Below, piece after piece: positions 50,363 to 59,914 of a stretch of DNA of 64,000 bases. Made by a program: the position numbers and the translations under genes. The notes beneath the pieces are model-generated. The model was not told the origin of the DNA. It saw only the letters and a list, made by a program, of their open reading frames with translations, and made no database searches. The stretch is from CAVYVZ01 sp963772065 (GTDB taxonomy: Bacteria; Acidobacteriota; Vicinamibacteria; Vicinamibacterales; UBA2999), in assembly GCA_963772065.1 (NCBI GenBank), contig CAVYVZ010000009.1, positions 496,001 to 560,000 of the forward strand. The letters run 5' to 3'. Every line of letters starts with the position of its first letter. Position 1 is the stretch's first letter.

Positions 50363-53300
50363 GTGGATGTGAACGAACAATCGTCCGGCGTGTGTCCCGA
50401 GCCCGAGCAGCTTGCCGCGTACATCGAAGGGCGAGTGACGGCCGAGGAGCGCGCAGCCATCCAGCGGCACCTGGCCGACTGCGAGGACTGCCGAGAGGTG
50501 GTGGCGGACGCGGTGCGACTTCGAGACGAGCCTGACATCCGGGTGCTGCCCTTTTGGCGGCGGCGGAAGACACAGGCCATAGGCGGTGGGGTCCTCGCGC
50601 TGGCGGCGTCGCTGATTCTGGTTGTGCAGGTGCGGCCGGAATTGAATCCGTTGCGGCGACCGACGCCCTACGACGAGCTTGTGGCCGCGGTAGGCACGAA
50701 TCGCGCGGTCGAGGGAAGGCTTACAGGAGGATTTCGATACGGGCCGTTACGAGCACCGACACGTGGGGCGGAGATCGCTCGCGACAACTACGACGTCCTT
50801 GCGGCAGTCGCCAGGATCAAGAGGGTGGCCGACCAGCGATCGACGGCGCAGAACCTCCATGCGCTTGGCGTCGCTCAGATTACGGTCGGGGACGTCGACA
50901 GCGGAGTGAGGACTCTTGAACATGTGGCGGAAAAGGAACCCGGCAACGCGCGGTTCCAAAGCGATCTCGCCACCGCGTACATGGCCCGCGCACGACTACG
51001 TGATCAGGCCGAGGACAACGCAAAGGCGCTGGCCGCGACGGAACGTGCCCTCAAGGCTGATCCGGCGCTCGCCGAGGCGTACTTCAATCGGGCTTTGGCA
51101 CTAGAAGCAATGTCTCTGCCGGATGCAGCAAAACACGCCTGGACTGCATTCCTCAAGCTCGAGTCCTCGAGCGGTTGGGCCGAAGAGGCGAGGAGACACT
51201 TGTCGAGCAGTGGCGCGCCCGTCAGCCGCCGCGTTCCTGAGCGGCTGATACACGACGCGAAAGCGGCGTCAGATCTGGCTGCCGAATTCCCGCAGCAAGC
51301 CCGCGAAGTTCTCGAAGACCGCCTGCTACCGGCCTGGGCTGAGGCCCTCGAGCGCGGAGACGATGCGCAAGCAAAAATGAGTCTGGAACTCGCACGGACG
51401 ATCGCTACGTCCGTCGATAAAAGGCGATCGAACAAGTATCTGATTGATCTCGTTCTTTGCCTGTCAGCATCCGACGCGAAGCGCCGCAGCGCGACCGTGG
51501 CGGGCCTTCGCGCTTATGCGCGAGGACGCGAGGCGACCGCGCGCGATGATGTCGCGCGGTCGTCCAGCCACTTTGAACAAGCAGAGCGCCAGCTCGCGAT
51601 CGCAGGCTGCCCACTGTCCCTCGCCGGCCGCTACCATCGAGTTGCGGCGTTGATCAATGGAGGGAAGGACGCGGAGGCGACCGCAGCTCTTGTCGAACTC
51701 GAGCGTCATGCCGAGAAGAGCGGATATTCAGCGCTCGTGGGTCTCGCCAGATGGAAGATCGGCCTGGTTCATTCCTTTCATGGCCGCCTCACAGATTCCC
51801 TCGCTTCGTATCGTGCGGCGAAGGCGGCCTTCGAAAGCGTAGACGAGAGTGAACACGCCGCCAACATGGACAGCCTCGTCGCCGAAGGACTTCGCGCGCT
51901 CGGAAGAACTTCTGACGCCTGGACGCATCACCAATCAGCACTCCACGCTATCCGGACCAGCGAAGACCATCGGATACGCCATCAGGTCCTCGTGCAGTCG
52001 TCACTGACCGCCATGCAACAGGGCCTGCCTGAAACGGCACTTCATTTTCAGGATGCGGTTATTGCGAATGCGCGGGCCTGGGGGTATGCGCCTGCTGAAG
52101 GAATCGGACGTTTGCAACGAGCGAAAGCACTTTCCGCGATGCACGACTGGCGGCGGTCGCACCAGGAGCTCCAATCCGCTCGCCGACTCACCAGCGTCGT
52201 CCCCGACCGCGCGTTTGCCGCCCGTTTCGAGATCGAATTGGCCTCGGCGGAGGCCCAGCTGGAGGCGATAGTGAATCCGACCGCGGCGATTCAGGCGGTC
52301 GACCGGACCCTCGAACTCCTGGCGACGCGCGAGTCGGCCCCGGACATGCCTGAACTGCTCTTTCTTCGGGGACTCGCGAAAAAGTCCATCGGCCGGTTGG
52401 AAGGAGCGGAGAAGGACTTTGATGCCGCCATCTCGATCATCGATGAGCACCGCCCGCTTATCGAGGACGAGCTCCACGAAATCTCGTTCGCAGAAGTATT
52501 CGCTGCAGGTTACAGGGCGATGATCTCGCTGCAGGCGAGCGAACGACGTGATCCTGCATCCGCCTTCGCGATCGCCGAGCGCATGCGAGCCCGTACGCTG
52601 CTTGGTGTGATGAGCGGGAGCGATCAGCGAACCCTCACCGTGTCGGACGTGGTGCAGTCACTGCCCAGCAATACAGCTGTCGTCGCTTTCGTCGTGATGC
52701 CGGAATCGACTCTGAGTTGGATCCTTCGCAGCAATGGATGGTGGCATGTGCAATTGGACGTGCGGTCGGAAACACTCGACCGACACGTCGACATGATGCG
52801 CACGGCAATGATCATGGGCGACCGTTCGCGTGCGGCGGACGCGTCATTGTGGTTGTATCGAACGGTGTGGGCTCCGTTGCGCCCATATTTGACCGGGGTC
52901 AGCACGGTCGCGGTCGTGCCGGACGGTTCGCTGGCAGCCGTGCCATTCAGTGCGCTCACCGACGGGACCCGTCGGACGGTCCAGGACTACGCAATCGTTG
53001 CAGTTCCGAGTGCATCGGTTCTTCTCGTTGCGTCACGGCAGCTGGACGAACGATGGCCCCGGAATGCACCTCCCGAACGCGCGGCGGCCTTCGGTGTTTC
53101 GCGCGCGGAAGGTCTGGCCTCGTCGCTGCCGGTTCTTCCATTCGCCGAGCGTGAGGCGAGCGTAGTGGCCGGCTTGTACCCAGGTGGGCGCGCGTTTCTC
53201 GCGACCGACGCCACCAAAGCGGCTTTCATCGCCGAAGCCGGGCACTACCAGGTCGTGCATTTCGCGGGGCATGCAATCTCGAACCGCGATAATCCATGGC

Positions 53301-53701
53301 TCTCCTGGCTTGCGTTCTCGGCGGACAACGACCCTGCTTCCAGCCTGCTCGGAACGGAACTAAGAAAGCGGCCGTTCCGCAGGACGGCACTGGTTGTCTT
53401 GTCAGCCTGCGACACCGGCAGCGGCAAGACCTATCGAACGGAGGGCGCCTTCAACCTCGCCCGACTTTTTCTCGCATCCGGTGTTCCTTCCGTTCTGGCT
53501 TCGTTGTGGCCTGTGGACGATGCCGCCGCAAACCGATTCGTGCTCGATTTCCACCGAAGGCTCCGCAGCGGTGGCGATCCCGTCCAGGCACTGGCGGGCG
53601 CGCAGCGGGCTGCTCTTGTCGACGAGAACCCTGAGGTCAGCGATCCGAGGCATTGGGGCGCATGGACCGTCATTGGCGGAATCCGTCGCCCAGAGCGATA
53701 A
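50363..53701 (+). CDS. Zinc-finger anti-sigma / TM / TPR / CHAT protease fusion
   Basis: A 1112-residue membrane protein. Residues 1-50 form a zf-HC2 anti-sigma finger (C11, H36, C40, C43); a TM helix follows at about 72-92 (GGGVLALAASLILVVQV), so the rest is extracytoplasmic if topology is simple. A long helical TPR array (about 130-750; e.g. ALKADPALAEAYFNRALALE) precedes a C-terminal CHAT domain (about 820-1110). CHAT is a caspase-like cysteine protease fold, and its dyad is present: H970 in HFAGHA and C1016 in LSACDTG. GTG 50363 follows the sigma factor stop by 2 bp, so the finger should bind sigma factor 3. Peptide-triggered release of sigma by CHAT cleavage is inference. Confidence 0.88.
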   Translation: MDVNEQSSGVCPEPEQLAAYIEGRVTAEERAAIQRHLADCEDCREVVADAVRLRDEPDIRVLPFWRRRKTQAIGGGVLALAASLILVVQVRPELNPLRRPTPYDELVAAVGTNRAVEGRLTGGFRYGPLRAPTRGAEIARDNYDVLAAVARIKRVADQRSTAQNLHALGVAQITVGDVDSGVRTLEHVAEKEPGNARFQSDLATAYMARARLRDQAEDNAKALAATERALKADPALAEAYFNRALALEAMSLPDAAKHAWTAFLKLESSSGWAEEARRHLSSSGAPVSRRVPERLIHDAKAASDLAAEFPQQAREVLEDRLLPAWAEALERGDDAQAKMSLELARTIATSVDKRRSNKYLIDLVLCLSASDAKRRSATVAGLRAYARGREATARDDVARSSSHFEQAERQLAIAGCPLSLAGRYHRVAALINGGKDAEATAALVELERHAEKSGYSALVGLARWKIGLVHSFHGRLTDSLASYRAAKAAFESVDESEHAANMDSLVAEGLRALGRTSDAWTHHQSALHAIRTSEDHRIRHQVLVQSSLTAMQQGLPETALHFQDAVIANARAWGYAPAEGIGRLQRAKALSAMHDWRRSHQELQSARRLTSVVPDRAFAARFEIELASAEAQLEAIVNPTAAIQAVDRTLELLATRESAPDMPELLFLRGLAKKSIGRLEGAEKDFDAAISIIDEHRPLIEDELHEISFAEVFAAGYRAMISLQASERRDPASAFAIAERMRARTLLGVMSGSDQRTLTVSDVVQSLPSNTAVVAFVVMPESTLSWILRSNGWWHVQLDVRSETLDRHVDMMRTAMIMGDRSRAADASLWLYRTVWAPLRPYLTGVSTVAVVPDGSLAAVPFSALTDGTRRTVQDYAIVAVPSASVLLVASRQLDERWPRNAPPERAAAFGVSRAEGLASSLPVLPFAEREASVVAGLYPGGRAFLATDATKAAFIAEAGHYQVVHFAGHAISNRDNPWLSWLAFSADNDPASSLLGTELRKRPFRRTALVVLSACDTGSGKTYRTEGAFNLARLFLASGVPSVLASLWPVDDAAANRFVLDFHRRLRSGGDPVQALAGAQRAALVDENPEVSDPRHWGAWTVIGGIRRPER

Positions 53702-53714
53702 CCGAGGAGGTCCG

Positions 53715-54815
53715 ATGTCACGCATTTACCGTCGCGCGTTTCTAGCTGGTGCGGGGTCCACGTTGCTTGGCTCTGCCCTCGCCGATGCCGCCCAGCAGCG
53801 GGGACGCGGCGTTCCAGAGGACATCCGCAAGCGCCTTCGCATCGGTGGATTGATGGCGCCTGTTCTCGCGGCAAATCGAGTCAGGTTCCAGATCACGATC
53901 CGCGGGCTTTGTGCGTTCATGCTTCGAAAGAACCCGGACGGATTAATCGGCTCCGTCGATATCGTTCTCATGAGGACGGAGCCTGCGCGCAAGAAGTACG
54001 CGATTCCGCTGGAGGACCACCATGGAAGTCTTCAAACGTCCGGTCTATATGTAGCGACGGCCGGTCACGGGGCCTACGATGCGAACGGCAATGTGACTTG
54101 GGAACTCGACGGCGCACGGTGGTCCATTGAAGTTCCCAACGCTGGACCAGTCGAGATCGTCGAAGGCGGGAAGGCGAGTCACCCGTGGCAGGACTTCCGT
54201 TGGGTGCCGGACTTTACGCGGCTCTATCCAAATCAGAAGCTGATCGAAGTGCACACGGCAAATTCCCCATGCGTCGCGGCGATCCTCACGTTGAAGGGCG
54301 GACGCCTTGAAGCAGCGCCGCCGTCGCGAGTTACAGGATGGACGACCGTTTGGAAATTCCAGCCGGCGCCGATTCCTGCCGCAGTCGCGAACGCAAGGCC
54401 CGCCACCTTCACCGAGATCGAGCAGGTGTTGACCGATACGGTTGTGTGGTCGATCGATTTGCCCGTCGGCTCTTCAGCGCTGACGGCGGTCCCGACAGAG
54501 CTGCCCGGTCGGACACTGCCAAGCCGGTCTCAGTTCGAACTGCAAGGGACTCCGGGAACCGTGGTTGAACTCCTCCTCGAACATGACGTGCCTGCGCCGC
54601 ACAAGCCAGTAAGAAACCAAAACGCGCTGCTCCACAACCTCGTCTTTTACGACCTTTTCGAGAATCCACCTGATCATGGGCACGTGCCGATAGCGGCAGG
54701 AGCGGTACCCATCCCTCCAGGCATCATCGAGGATCCGCCTCGCGAGCCTTCACCGTACGGAAAAGACAATCGAAACGATCCGCTTTGCAACGGCGGCAAA
54801 GTCTACACCACATGA
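53715..54815 (+). CDS. Tat-exported protein of unknown function
   Basis: A 366-residue protein I do not recognise. The start ATG 53715 has a perfect GAGGAGG upstream. The N-terminus is a twin-arginine signal (YRRAFLAGAGSTLLGSALADA). The mature part appears beta-rich with no membrane segment; visible stretches include FQITIRGLCAFMLRKNPDG, HTANSPCVAAILTLKGG and a late NALLHNLVFYDLFENPPDHG; it ends NDPLCNGGKVYTT. It starts 13 bp after the CHAT gene and its stop overlaps the start of the subtilase gene (ATGA), so it belongs to a three-gene unit with two proteases. It could be a substrate or a sensor; this is unproven. Confidence 0.75.
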   Translation: MSRIYRRAFLAGAGSTLLGSALADAAQQRGRGVPEDIRKRLRIGGLMAPVLAANRVRFQITIRGLCAFMLRKNPDGLIGSVDIVLMRTEPARKKYAIPLEDHHGSLQTSGLYVATAGHGAYDANGNVTWELDGARWSIEVPNAGPVEIVEGGKASHPWQDFRWVPDFTRLYPNQKLIEVHTANSPCVAAILTLKGGRLEAAPPSRVTGWTTVWKFQPAPIPAAVANARPATFTEIEQVLTDTVVWSIDLPVGSSALTAVPTELPGRTLPSRSQFELQGTPGTVVELLLEHDVPAPHKPVRNQNALLHNLVFYDLFENPPDHGHVPIAAGAVPIPPGIIEDPPREPSPYGKDNRNDPLCNGGKVYTT

Positions 54816-56599
54816 CGCTGGGTGCCTGGCTCGGTGGAGCGGGACTCGCGCTGGCGTTGTTCACGGCTGCCGACTGGACATCTGGATCGCCTCTGATCGG
54901 GACCGTGCCGCAACCGGCGACGCGGAGGCCCGGTAGGTCGGCGGCAGGATCGGACGCTAGCACCGATGTCCTTGTGGAACTTGATATGAGACGTGTCTCT
55001 CCCCAGTTCCGTTCATCACTTCGGCTCCACGACGATCGCCGGCTGTGGCGGATCGTCGCTCTCGATTCCGAGTCCGCAATGCTTGATCGGCTGACGAAGA
55101 GTGGGGCAGTGGTGGTACGCCAGTTGGTGGGTCCTATCGCAAGTGTCAAGGCGGCGCGGGCGACGCCCCGGGGCACGAATGGCAGCGCCGTACATGATGT
55201 CGCCGTGTATCGTCGAGAGTTTTCGTTTCGGGGTACAGGGGTTCGTGTCGCCGTATACGACGAAGGGGGCATTCATACGCTGCACGAGGAATTCAGGGAC
55301 ACCGCTTCCGCGAGTTCGAGGGCGGCAAACGTCGATGTGCCCACGCCAGACGATCACGCGACGCAAGTCGCCGGTGTTATTGGCGCGGCCGGTGTGGATA
55401 AGGACGCGGAAGGTGTGGCGCCGCTCATCGCTCTTCGCGGGTTTGGATGGACCCGGACAGCAGAATCGGTTCGATTGCATGCCGCGGAGTTCGATATCAC
55501 GAACCATTTGTACGGAAGGAAACAAGGGTGGGAGTGGCCGCCAGGCGGTCAGATCTATTGGTACGGTGCAGCGAATGAGACCGAGGACAGCCTCTTCGGC
55601 AAGTATTCATTGGAATCACGAGATTTCGATGCGACCTTGTACGATCTTCCAAAGGCGCTGGCCGTCGTGTCCGCCGGCAATGATCGGGACGATGTCGCTC
55701 CCAGTGCCGGGCGATCCTACAAAGTTAGGCAACCCGGCGGGCGGTGGACTACATCCACGCTGCGCAGGAACGACGATGGCTTCGATGGAGGCGGCTTCGA
55801 CACGGTCTCGCACTTTTGCGTGGCAAAGAACGCTGTGTGTGTCGGGGCCTTCCACCAGGATCCGAGTGCAGGAGTGTTCCTCTCTCACCCTTCGAGCAAC
55901 TGGGGCCCGACAGACGATGGCCGGGTCAAACCGGATCTCGTTGCCAACGGTGCAGGCGTCAAGGTTCCGTCATTTCGCAAGCGATACGACGTCGGGACCG
56001 AAACATCGATGGCCGCGCCCGTGGTCTCAGGCATCGCATCGCTCCTCGCCGAGCAGTTCATGAAGGAAAATCGTGACTGGCCCCCGGCAATTCTTCTCAG
56101 GGCCATCTTGATTCATTCCGCATTCGATCTCGGGCTTCGAGGACCCGACGCAAAGTTCGGGTGGGGGATGGCAAAGGCGGGGAAAGCAGGACGGGTCCTG
56201 GCTCGTCGCGACGGCCATGATTGGCAGCTTCTCGATCTCTCTGCCGGCCTTTCTCATATCGAGAATGTCGTCGGAACAGGAGAGCCGGTCCGCGTGACGC
56301 TAGCGTGGGCGGATCCGCCGGGGACTTCCCCAGCGGGCCTGGATGACGCGAATCCGGTTCTGATTCGTGACTTGGATTTGTCCCTCTCGAAACCCGGCGT
56401 GACGGTGTTTCCGTATCGATTGACAGCGAGCAAGCCGGATCAGGAGGCCCTCGCCGATGCTGCAAACCGCGTCGATACGGTCGAAGTGGTTGAAACCGAT
56501 CCTTCAAGTGATTCGTGGACCCTGCGCGTCGATACGATGCGTCTCCCGCCAGGAACCGTAATGCAGGCCGCGCTTATCGTGAGCGGGCTGCGCCGATGA
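54812..56599 (+). CDS. Subtilisin-like serine protease (S8), secreted
   Basis: A 595-residue subtilase. The N-terminus is hydrophobic (WLGGAGLALALFTAADW) and a prodomain-like region reaches about residue 140. The catalytic triad is complete: D150 in VAVYDEGG, H182 in PDDHATQVAGVIGAAG and S399 in GTETSMAAPVVSG. A C-terminal beta-sandwich (about 475-595, VTLAWADPPGTSPAGLDD) follows, as in several S8 enzymes of soil bacteria. A long insertion lies between His and Ser. Translation is coupled to the upstream Tat protein by ATGA. It should act outside the cytoplasm, perhaps on the neighbouring Tat protein or on the CHAT fusion; this is inference. Confidence 0.92.
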   Translation: MTLGAWLGGAGLALALFTAADWTSGSPLIGTVPQPATRRPGRSAAGSDASTDVLVELDMRRVSPQFRSSLRLHDDRRLWRIVALDSESAMLDRLTKSGAVVVRQLVGPIASVKAARATPRGTNGSAVHDVAVYRREFSFRGTGVRVAVYDEGGIHTLHEEFRDTASASSRAANVDVPTPDDHATQVAGVIGAAGVDKDAEGVAPLIALRGFGWTRTAESVRLHAAEFDITNHLYGRKQGWEWPPGGQIYWYGAANETEDSLFGKYSLESRDFDATLYDLPKALAVVSAGNDRDDVAPSAGRSYKVRQPGGRWTTSTLRRNDDGFDGGGFDTVSHFCVAKNAVCVGAFHQDPSAGVFLSHPSSNWGPTDDGRVKPDLVANGAGVKVPSFRKRYDVGTETSMAAPVVSGIASLLAEQFMKENRDWPPAILLRAILIHSAFDLGLRGPDAKFGWGMAKAGKAGRVLARRDGHDWQLLDLSAGLSHIENVVGTGEPVRVTLAWADPPGTSPAGLDDANPVLIRDLDLSLSKPGVTVFPYRLTASKPDQEALADAANRVDTVEVVETDPSSDSWTLRVDTMRLPPGTVMQAALIVSGLRR

Positions 56600-56659
56600 T
56601 GATCGGGCGGCGACACCGATAAAAACGGGTTGTGGAAGACTTGGATAATGTCCGTCTAT

Positions 56660-56678
56660 GGGGCGAGGAGATCGCCCC
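56660..56678 (+). promoter_or_regulatory. Hairpin presenting the ribosome binding site of the methyltransferase-desaturase gene
   Basis: GGGGCGA (56660-56666) pairs perfectly with TCGCCCC (56672-56678); the 5-nt loop is GGAGA, the Shine-Dalgarno sequence, and the ATG at 56679 follows directly. A 7-bp GC stem touching the start codon could limit ribosome access. If an upstream ATG at 56658 were used, the hairpin would be coding. Confidence 0.5.
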
Positions 56679-58671
56679 ATGGCTACCTTGGTCCCCCAAT
56701 CCGGCACGACCACCGCAGTTCTCGACCAGACCCGCGACGCGCTCCTGAACAACGACGTGTACGCCGGCATGCACGCGCTCCGTGCGTGTCTTCGCCGCAT
56801 GCGCGGACAGCTTGGCCCGGACGATTGGGCCACTCTTGGCGCTGCGGCCCGGCGCCATCCCCTTCACAACCTGCTGCTCGAGTCGCCGGTCACCCACCGC
56901 GCGTTCCTGAAACCTCGCGGCTACGCCGGCGACGCGGTGCTGATGGATCTCATGTACGGCACGGCACCGCCGGGCGCCGAGGTCTCGCCGCTCGGCGGCA
57001 TGCTCTACGGCTACGAGTTCGACTCGCCCTGCTGTCACAGCGTCCGCCTGCGACGCGCAATCCTGGCGCGCGAGCTGGACGATGTCGCTGCCGCGCGGCC
57101 CGGCGCGCACGTGCTCTCGGTCGCCTGCGGCCATCTCCGCGAAATCGAATGGAGCCGCGCGGCGCGCGACGGTCGGATCACCGTTACCGCGCTCGATCAG
57201 GATCGCGAGAGCCTGAGCGTGATCGACCGCGAGTACCGGCGCTTCGGTGTGTGCACCGTGCCAGGAACCGTGGGAGACGTCCTTCGCCGCGCGACACGGT
57301 TTCGCGATCTCGACCTCGTCTATGCCTCCGGGCTCCTCGACTATCTCCAGCAGCCACTGGCGCGCGCGTTGGTCGACGCGATGTTTCGGATGCTCGCGCC
57401 GGGCGGACGGCTGCTGATCGCGAACTTCACCCCCGAAACCAGTGACGCCGCGTGGATGGAAACGTTCATGGATTGGCAACTGGTGTACCGCGACGAAGAA
57501 CAGATGCGGGGGCTCACGGAATCGATTGCCGCCTCCGACCTCGAACACCTCGACCAGTTCCGCGACGACAACGGCAACATCACCTACCTCCGACCTGGTG
57601 CGCCGATGAACGGCACCGCTGTCCGCGTGAAAGCGCTCGACGTACGCGCGGTCGCCTCTCCAACGCCCCCGCGCCGGTCGACCTGGTTCGGCCTCGCCTT
57701 CGCGGTCGCGGATTACACGCTGTTGGCCGTCGGGGCGGCAACGGCGGTTCTCGCACCCTGGTGGATCGTCAAGGTGGCGGGAGTCGGCGTCGCCGGCGTT
57801 GCCGTGGCGATGCTCTTCGCGCTTGCGCACGACGCCGCGCATGGAAGCCTCGCGGAATCGAAGCGCATGAACCGGCTGCTGGCGACGATCTGCTTTCTTC
57901 CCTCCTGGTATCCGTACACACCCTGGATTCGCGGCCACAACCACCTGCACCACGGCTGGACGAACGTCGCCGAGTGCGACTACTCGTGGCGGCCGGTATC
58001 GCCCGAACAGTACCCGAGCCATGCCGCGATGGCGTCGTGCCGTGGAGCATCTGTATCGAGCGTGGTACGGCCTCTGGGTGCACTCGATGGTCGAGATCTG
58101 GTGGAAGCACATGGCGATGCCGCGCGACGACGACCGCCGCTTCCTCAACGCGCGTCACCTGAATGCCGACCGCGCGCTGGTGTTGTCGTGCCTCGGCGCG
58201 GCTGCGGCGGCGTGTTGGTTCGTCGCACCGCGTTGGTCCACGACGCTTGGCGGACCGCCACTCGGAGGCGCGTCGATCGTCGCGATGGTTCTGCTGGGGC
58301 CGTGGTGGATCTTCCACGTGATGTTCTCGGTGGTGACGTTCCTGCACCACACGCATCCGCGTGTGCCATGGTTCCGCACGAAGCGCGAGTCGACCTTCTT
58401 CGCGACCCAGGTGCAGGCCACGGTGCACGTGGAGCTGCCGGCGTGGTTGGAGCTGCTGCTTCACAACATCACCGTCCACAGCGCGCACCACGTCGACCCG
58501 CGTGTCCCGTTTCGCCACTTGCCGGACGCGCAGCGACGCCTCGAGCACTCCTTCTCGTCCGACATCATCGTCGAGCGCTGGTCGCTCGCGTCGTTCATCG
58601 ACGTGACCCGGCACTGCAAGCTGTACGACTACGATCATCGCCGCTGGCTGAAGTTCCCCGGAACGCTATAA
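56679..58671 (+). CDS. PhcB-like SAM methyltransferase fused to fatty acid desaturase, one apparent frameshift
   Basis: About 663 residues after removing one inserted base near 58014 (GTACCCGAG, read as GTACCGAG). N-terminal half (1-320): class I methyltransferase of the type that includes the 3-hydroxypalmitate methyl ester synthase PhcB, with FLKPRGYAGDAVLMDLMYG, a glycine motif in VLSVACGHLREIEW, and LDLVYASGLLDYLQQP. C-terminal half (about 335-663): membrane desaturase with TM helices and three His boxes, HDAAHG, HNHLHHGWTN and, after the indel, HSAHHVDPRVPFRHL. The two halves are in one frame without a stop, so the fusion is real. Probable substrates are acyl chains. An MFS gene follows 10 bp downstream. 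Confidence 0.87.
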
Positions 58672-58681
58672 TCGGGCGCCC

Positions 58682-59914
58682 ATGGCGCTCACTCCCGCCT
58701 GGTGGCGCGCGGCCACGCCCGATGCGCGCCGCGCCCTCTTCGCCGCCAGCCTCGGGTGGATGCTCGACAGCTTCGACGTGATGCTGTACGCGCTCCTCGT
58801 CGCCACGCTCATCAAGGAATTCGACATGACGCCGGCGACGGGCGGCCTGCTCGCCTCGCTGACGCTCGTCGCGTCCGCCGCCGGCGGCATCGCCTTCGGC
58901 ATCATCGCCGACCGCTACGGCCGCACGCGCGCGCTGATCTGGAGCGTCCTCATCTACTCGGTCTTCACCGCGGCGTGCGGGCTCGCGCAGTCGGTGCTGC
59001 AGCTCGCGGTGTTCCGGCTGTTCCTCGGCCTCGGCATGGGCGGCGAGTGGGCCAGCGGCGCGGCGCTCGTCTCCGAGACCTGGCCGGCGGAGCATCGCGG
59101 GAAAGCACTCGGCCTGATGCAGAGCGCCTGGGCGATCGGCTACGGGCTGGCGGTCATCGTCACCGCGATCGTGCTGCCCCGGTGGGGCTGGCGCGCCGTC
59201 TTCTTCGTCGGGATCCTGCCCGCGTTCTTCACGTTGTGGATCCGCCGCAGCGTGCGCGAGCCCGAGATCTGGCAGCGCGCGCGCGCCGCGCCGGTGACGC
59301 CGCGGCGGGCCCTTCTGGAAATCTTCACTCCGCCCGTGCGCCGCCTGACGTTCTGGGTCACGGTGATGAACGCCTGCACCATGTTCGCGTGGTGGGGCTT
59401 CAACTCGTGGGCGCCGGCCTATCTCGAGCTCTCGACCGCCCAGGGCGGCATCGGCCTCGGCATCGAGTACCGCACCCGCATTCTGGTGATCATGCAGGTC
59501 GGCATGTGGCTCGGGTATGTGTCGTTCGGCTTCATCAGCGATCGCATCGGCCGCAAGCGTGCCTACGTGATCTACCTCACCGCCGCCGCGGCGCTGCTCG
59601 TCGCCTACACATCCACGCGCCGCCCCATGGTGCTGCTGGCGCTCGGACCGTTCCTGGCGTTCTTTGCGACGGGATATTTCAGCGGGTTCGGAGCGGTCAC
59701 CGCGGAGATCTACCGGACCGCCATCCGCGCCACGGCGCAGGGCTTCACCTACAACATCGGCCGGATTGCGAGCGCGGCGGCGCCGTTCGTCGTCGGCTCG
59801 CTCGCGCAGACGCGCGGCTTTCGCGCCGCGTTCATGACGGCGGCGGCCGCCTTCCTGTGCGCGGCCGCCGCGTGGGCGTTCATTCCCGAGACGAAAGGGC
59901 GCGTGCTCGAATGA
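58682..59914 (+). CDS. MFS transporter
   Basis: A 410-residue major facilitator with 12 predicted helices. The loop 2-3 motif is GIIADRYGRTRAL, with a second copy at GFISDRIGRKRAYV. FRLFLGLGMGGEWASGAAL resembles aromatic acid / metabolite:proton symporters. The substrate is not determinable. The stop overlaps the start of the M20 peptidase (ATGA), so uptake and hydrolysis may concern related compounds. Confidence 0.92.
   Translation: MALTPAWWRAATPDARRALFAASLGWMLDSFDVMLYALLVATLIKEFDMTPATGGLLASLTLVASAAGGIAFGIIADRYGRTRALIWSVLIYSVFTAACGLAQSVLQLAVFRLFLGLGMGGEWASGAALVSETWPAEHRGKALGLMQSAWAIGYGLAVIVTAIVLPRWGWRAVFFVGILPAFFTLWIRRSVREPEIWQRARAAPVTPRRALLEIFTPPVRRLTFWVTVMNACTMFAWWGFNSWAPAYLELSTAQGGIGLGIEYRTRILVIMQVGMWLGYVSFGFISDRIGRKRAYVIYLTAAAALLVAYTSTRRPMVLLALGPFLAFFATGYFSGFGAVTAEIYRTAIRATAQGFTYNIGRIASAAAPFVVGSLAQTRGFRAAFMTAAAAFLCAAAAWAFIPETKGRVLE

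Noticed and set aside
49475..53701. A single 1408-codon frame that would fuse an ECF sigma factor to the zinc finger-CHAT protein
   Set aside because: The conserved end of sigma region 4 and its stop are found in another frame after a one-base insertion near 50275, so the fusion is an artefact.
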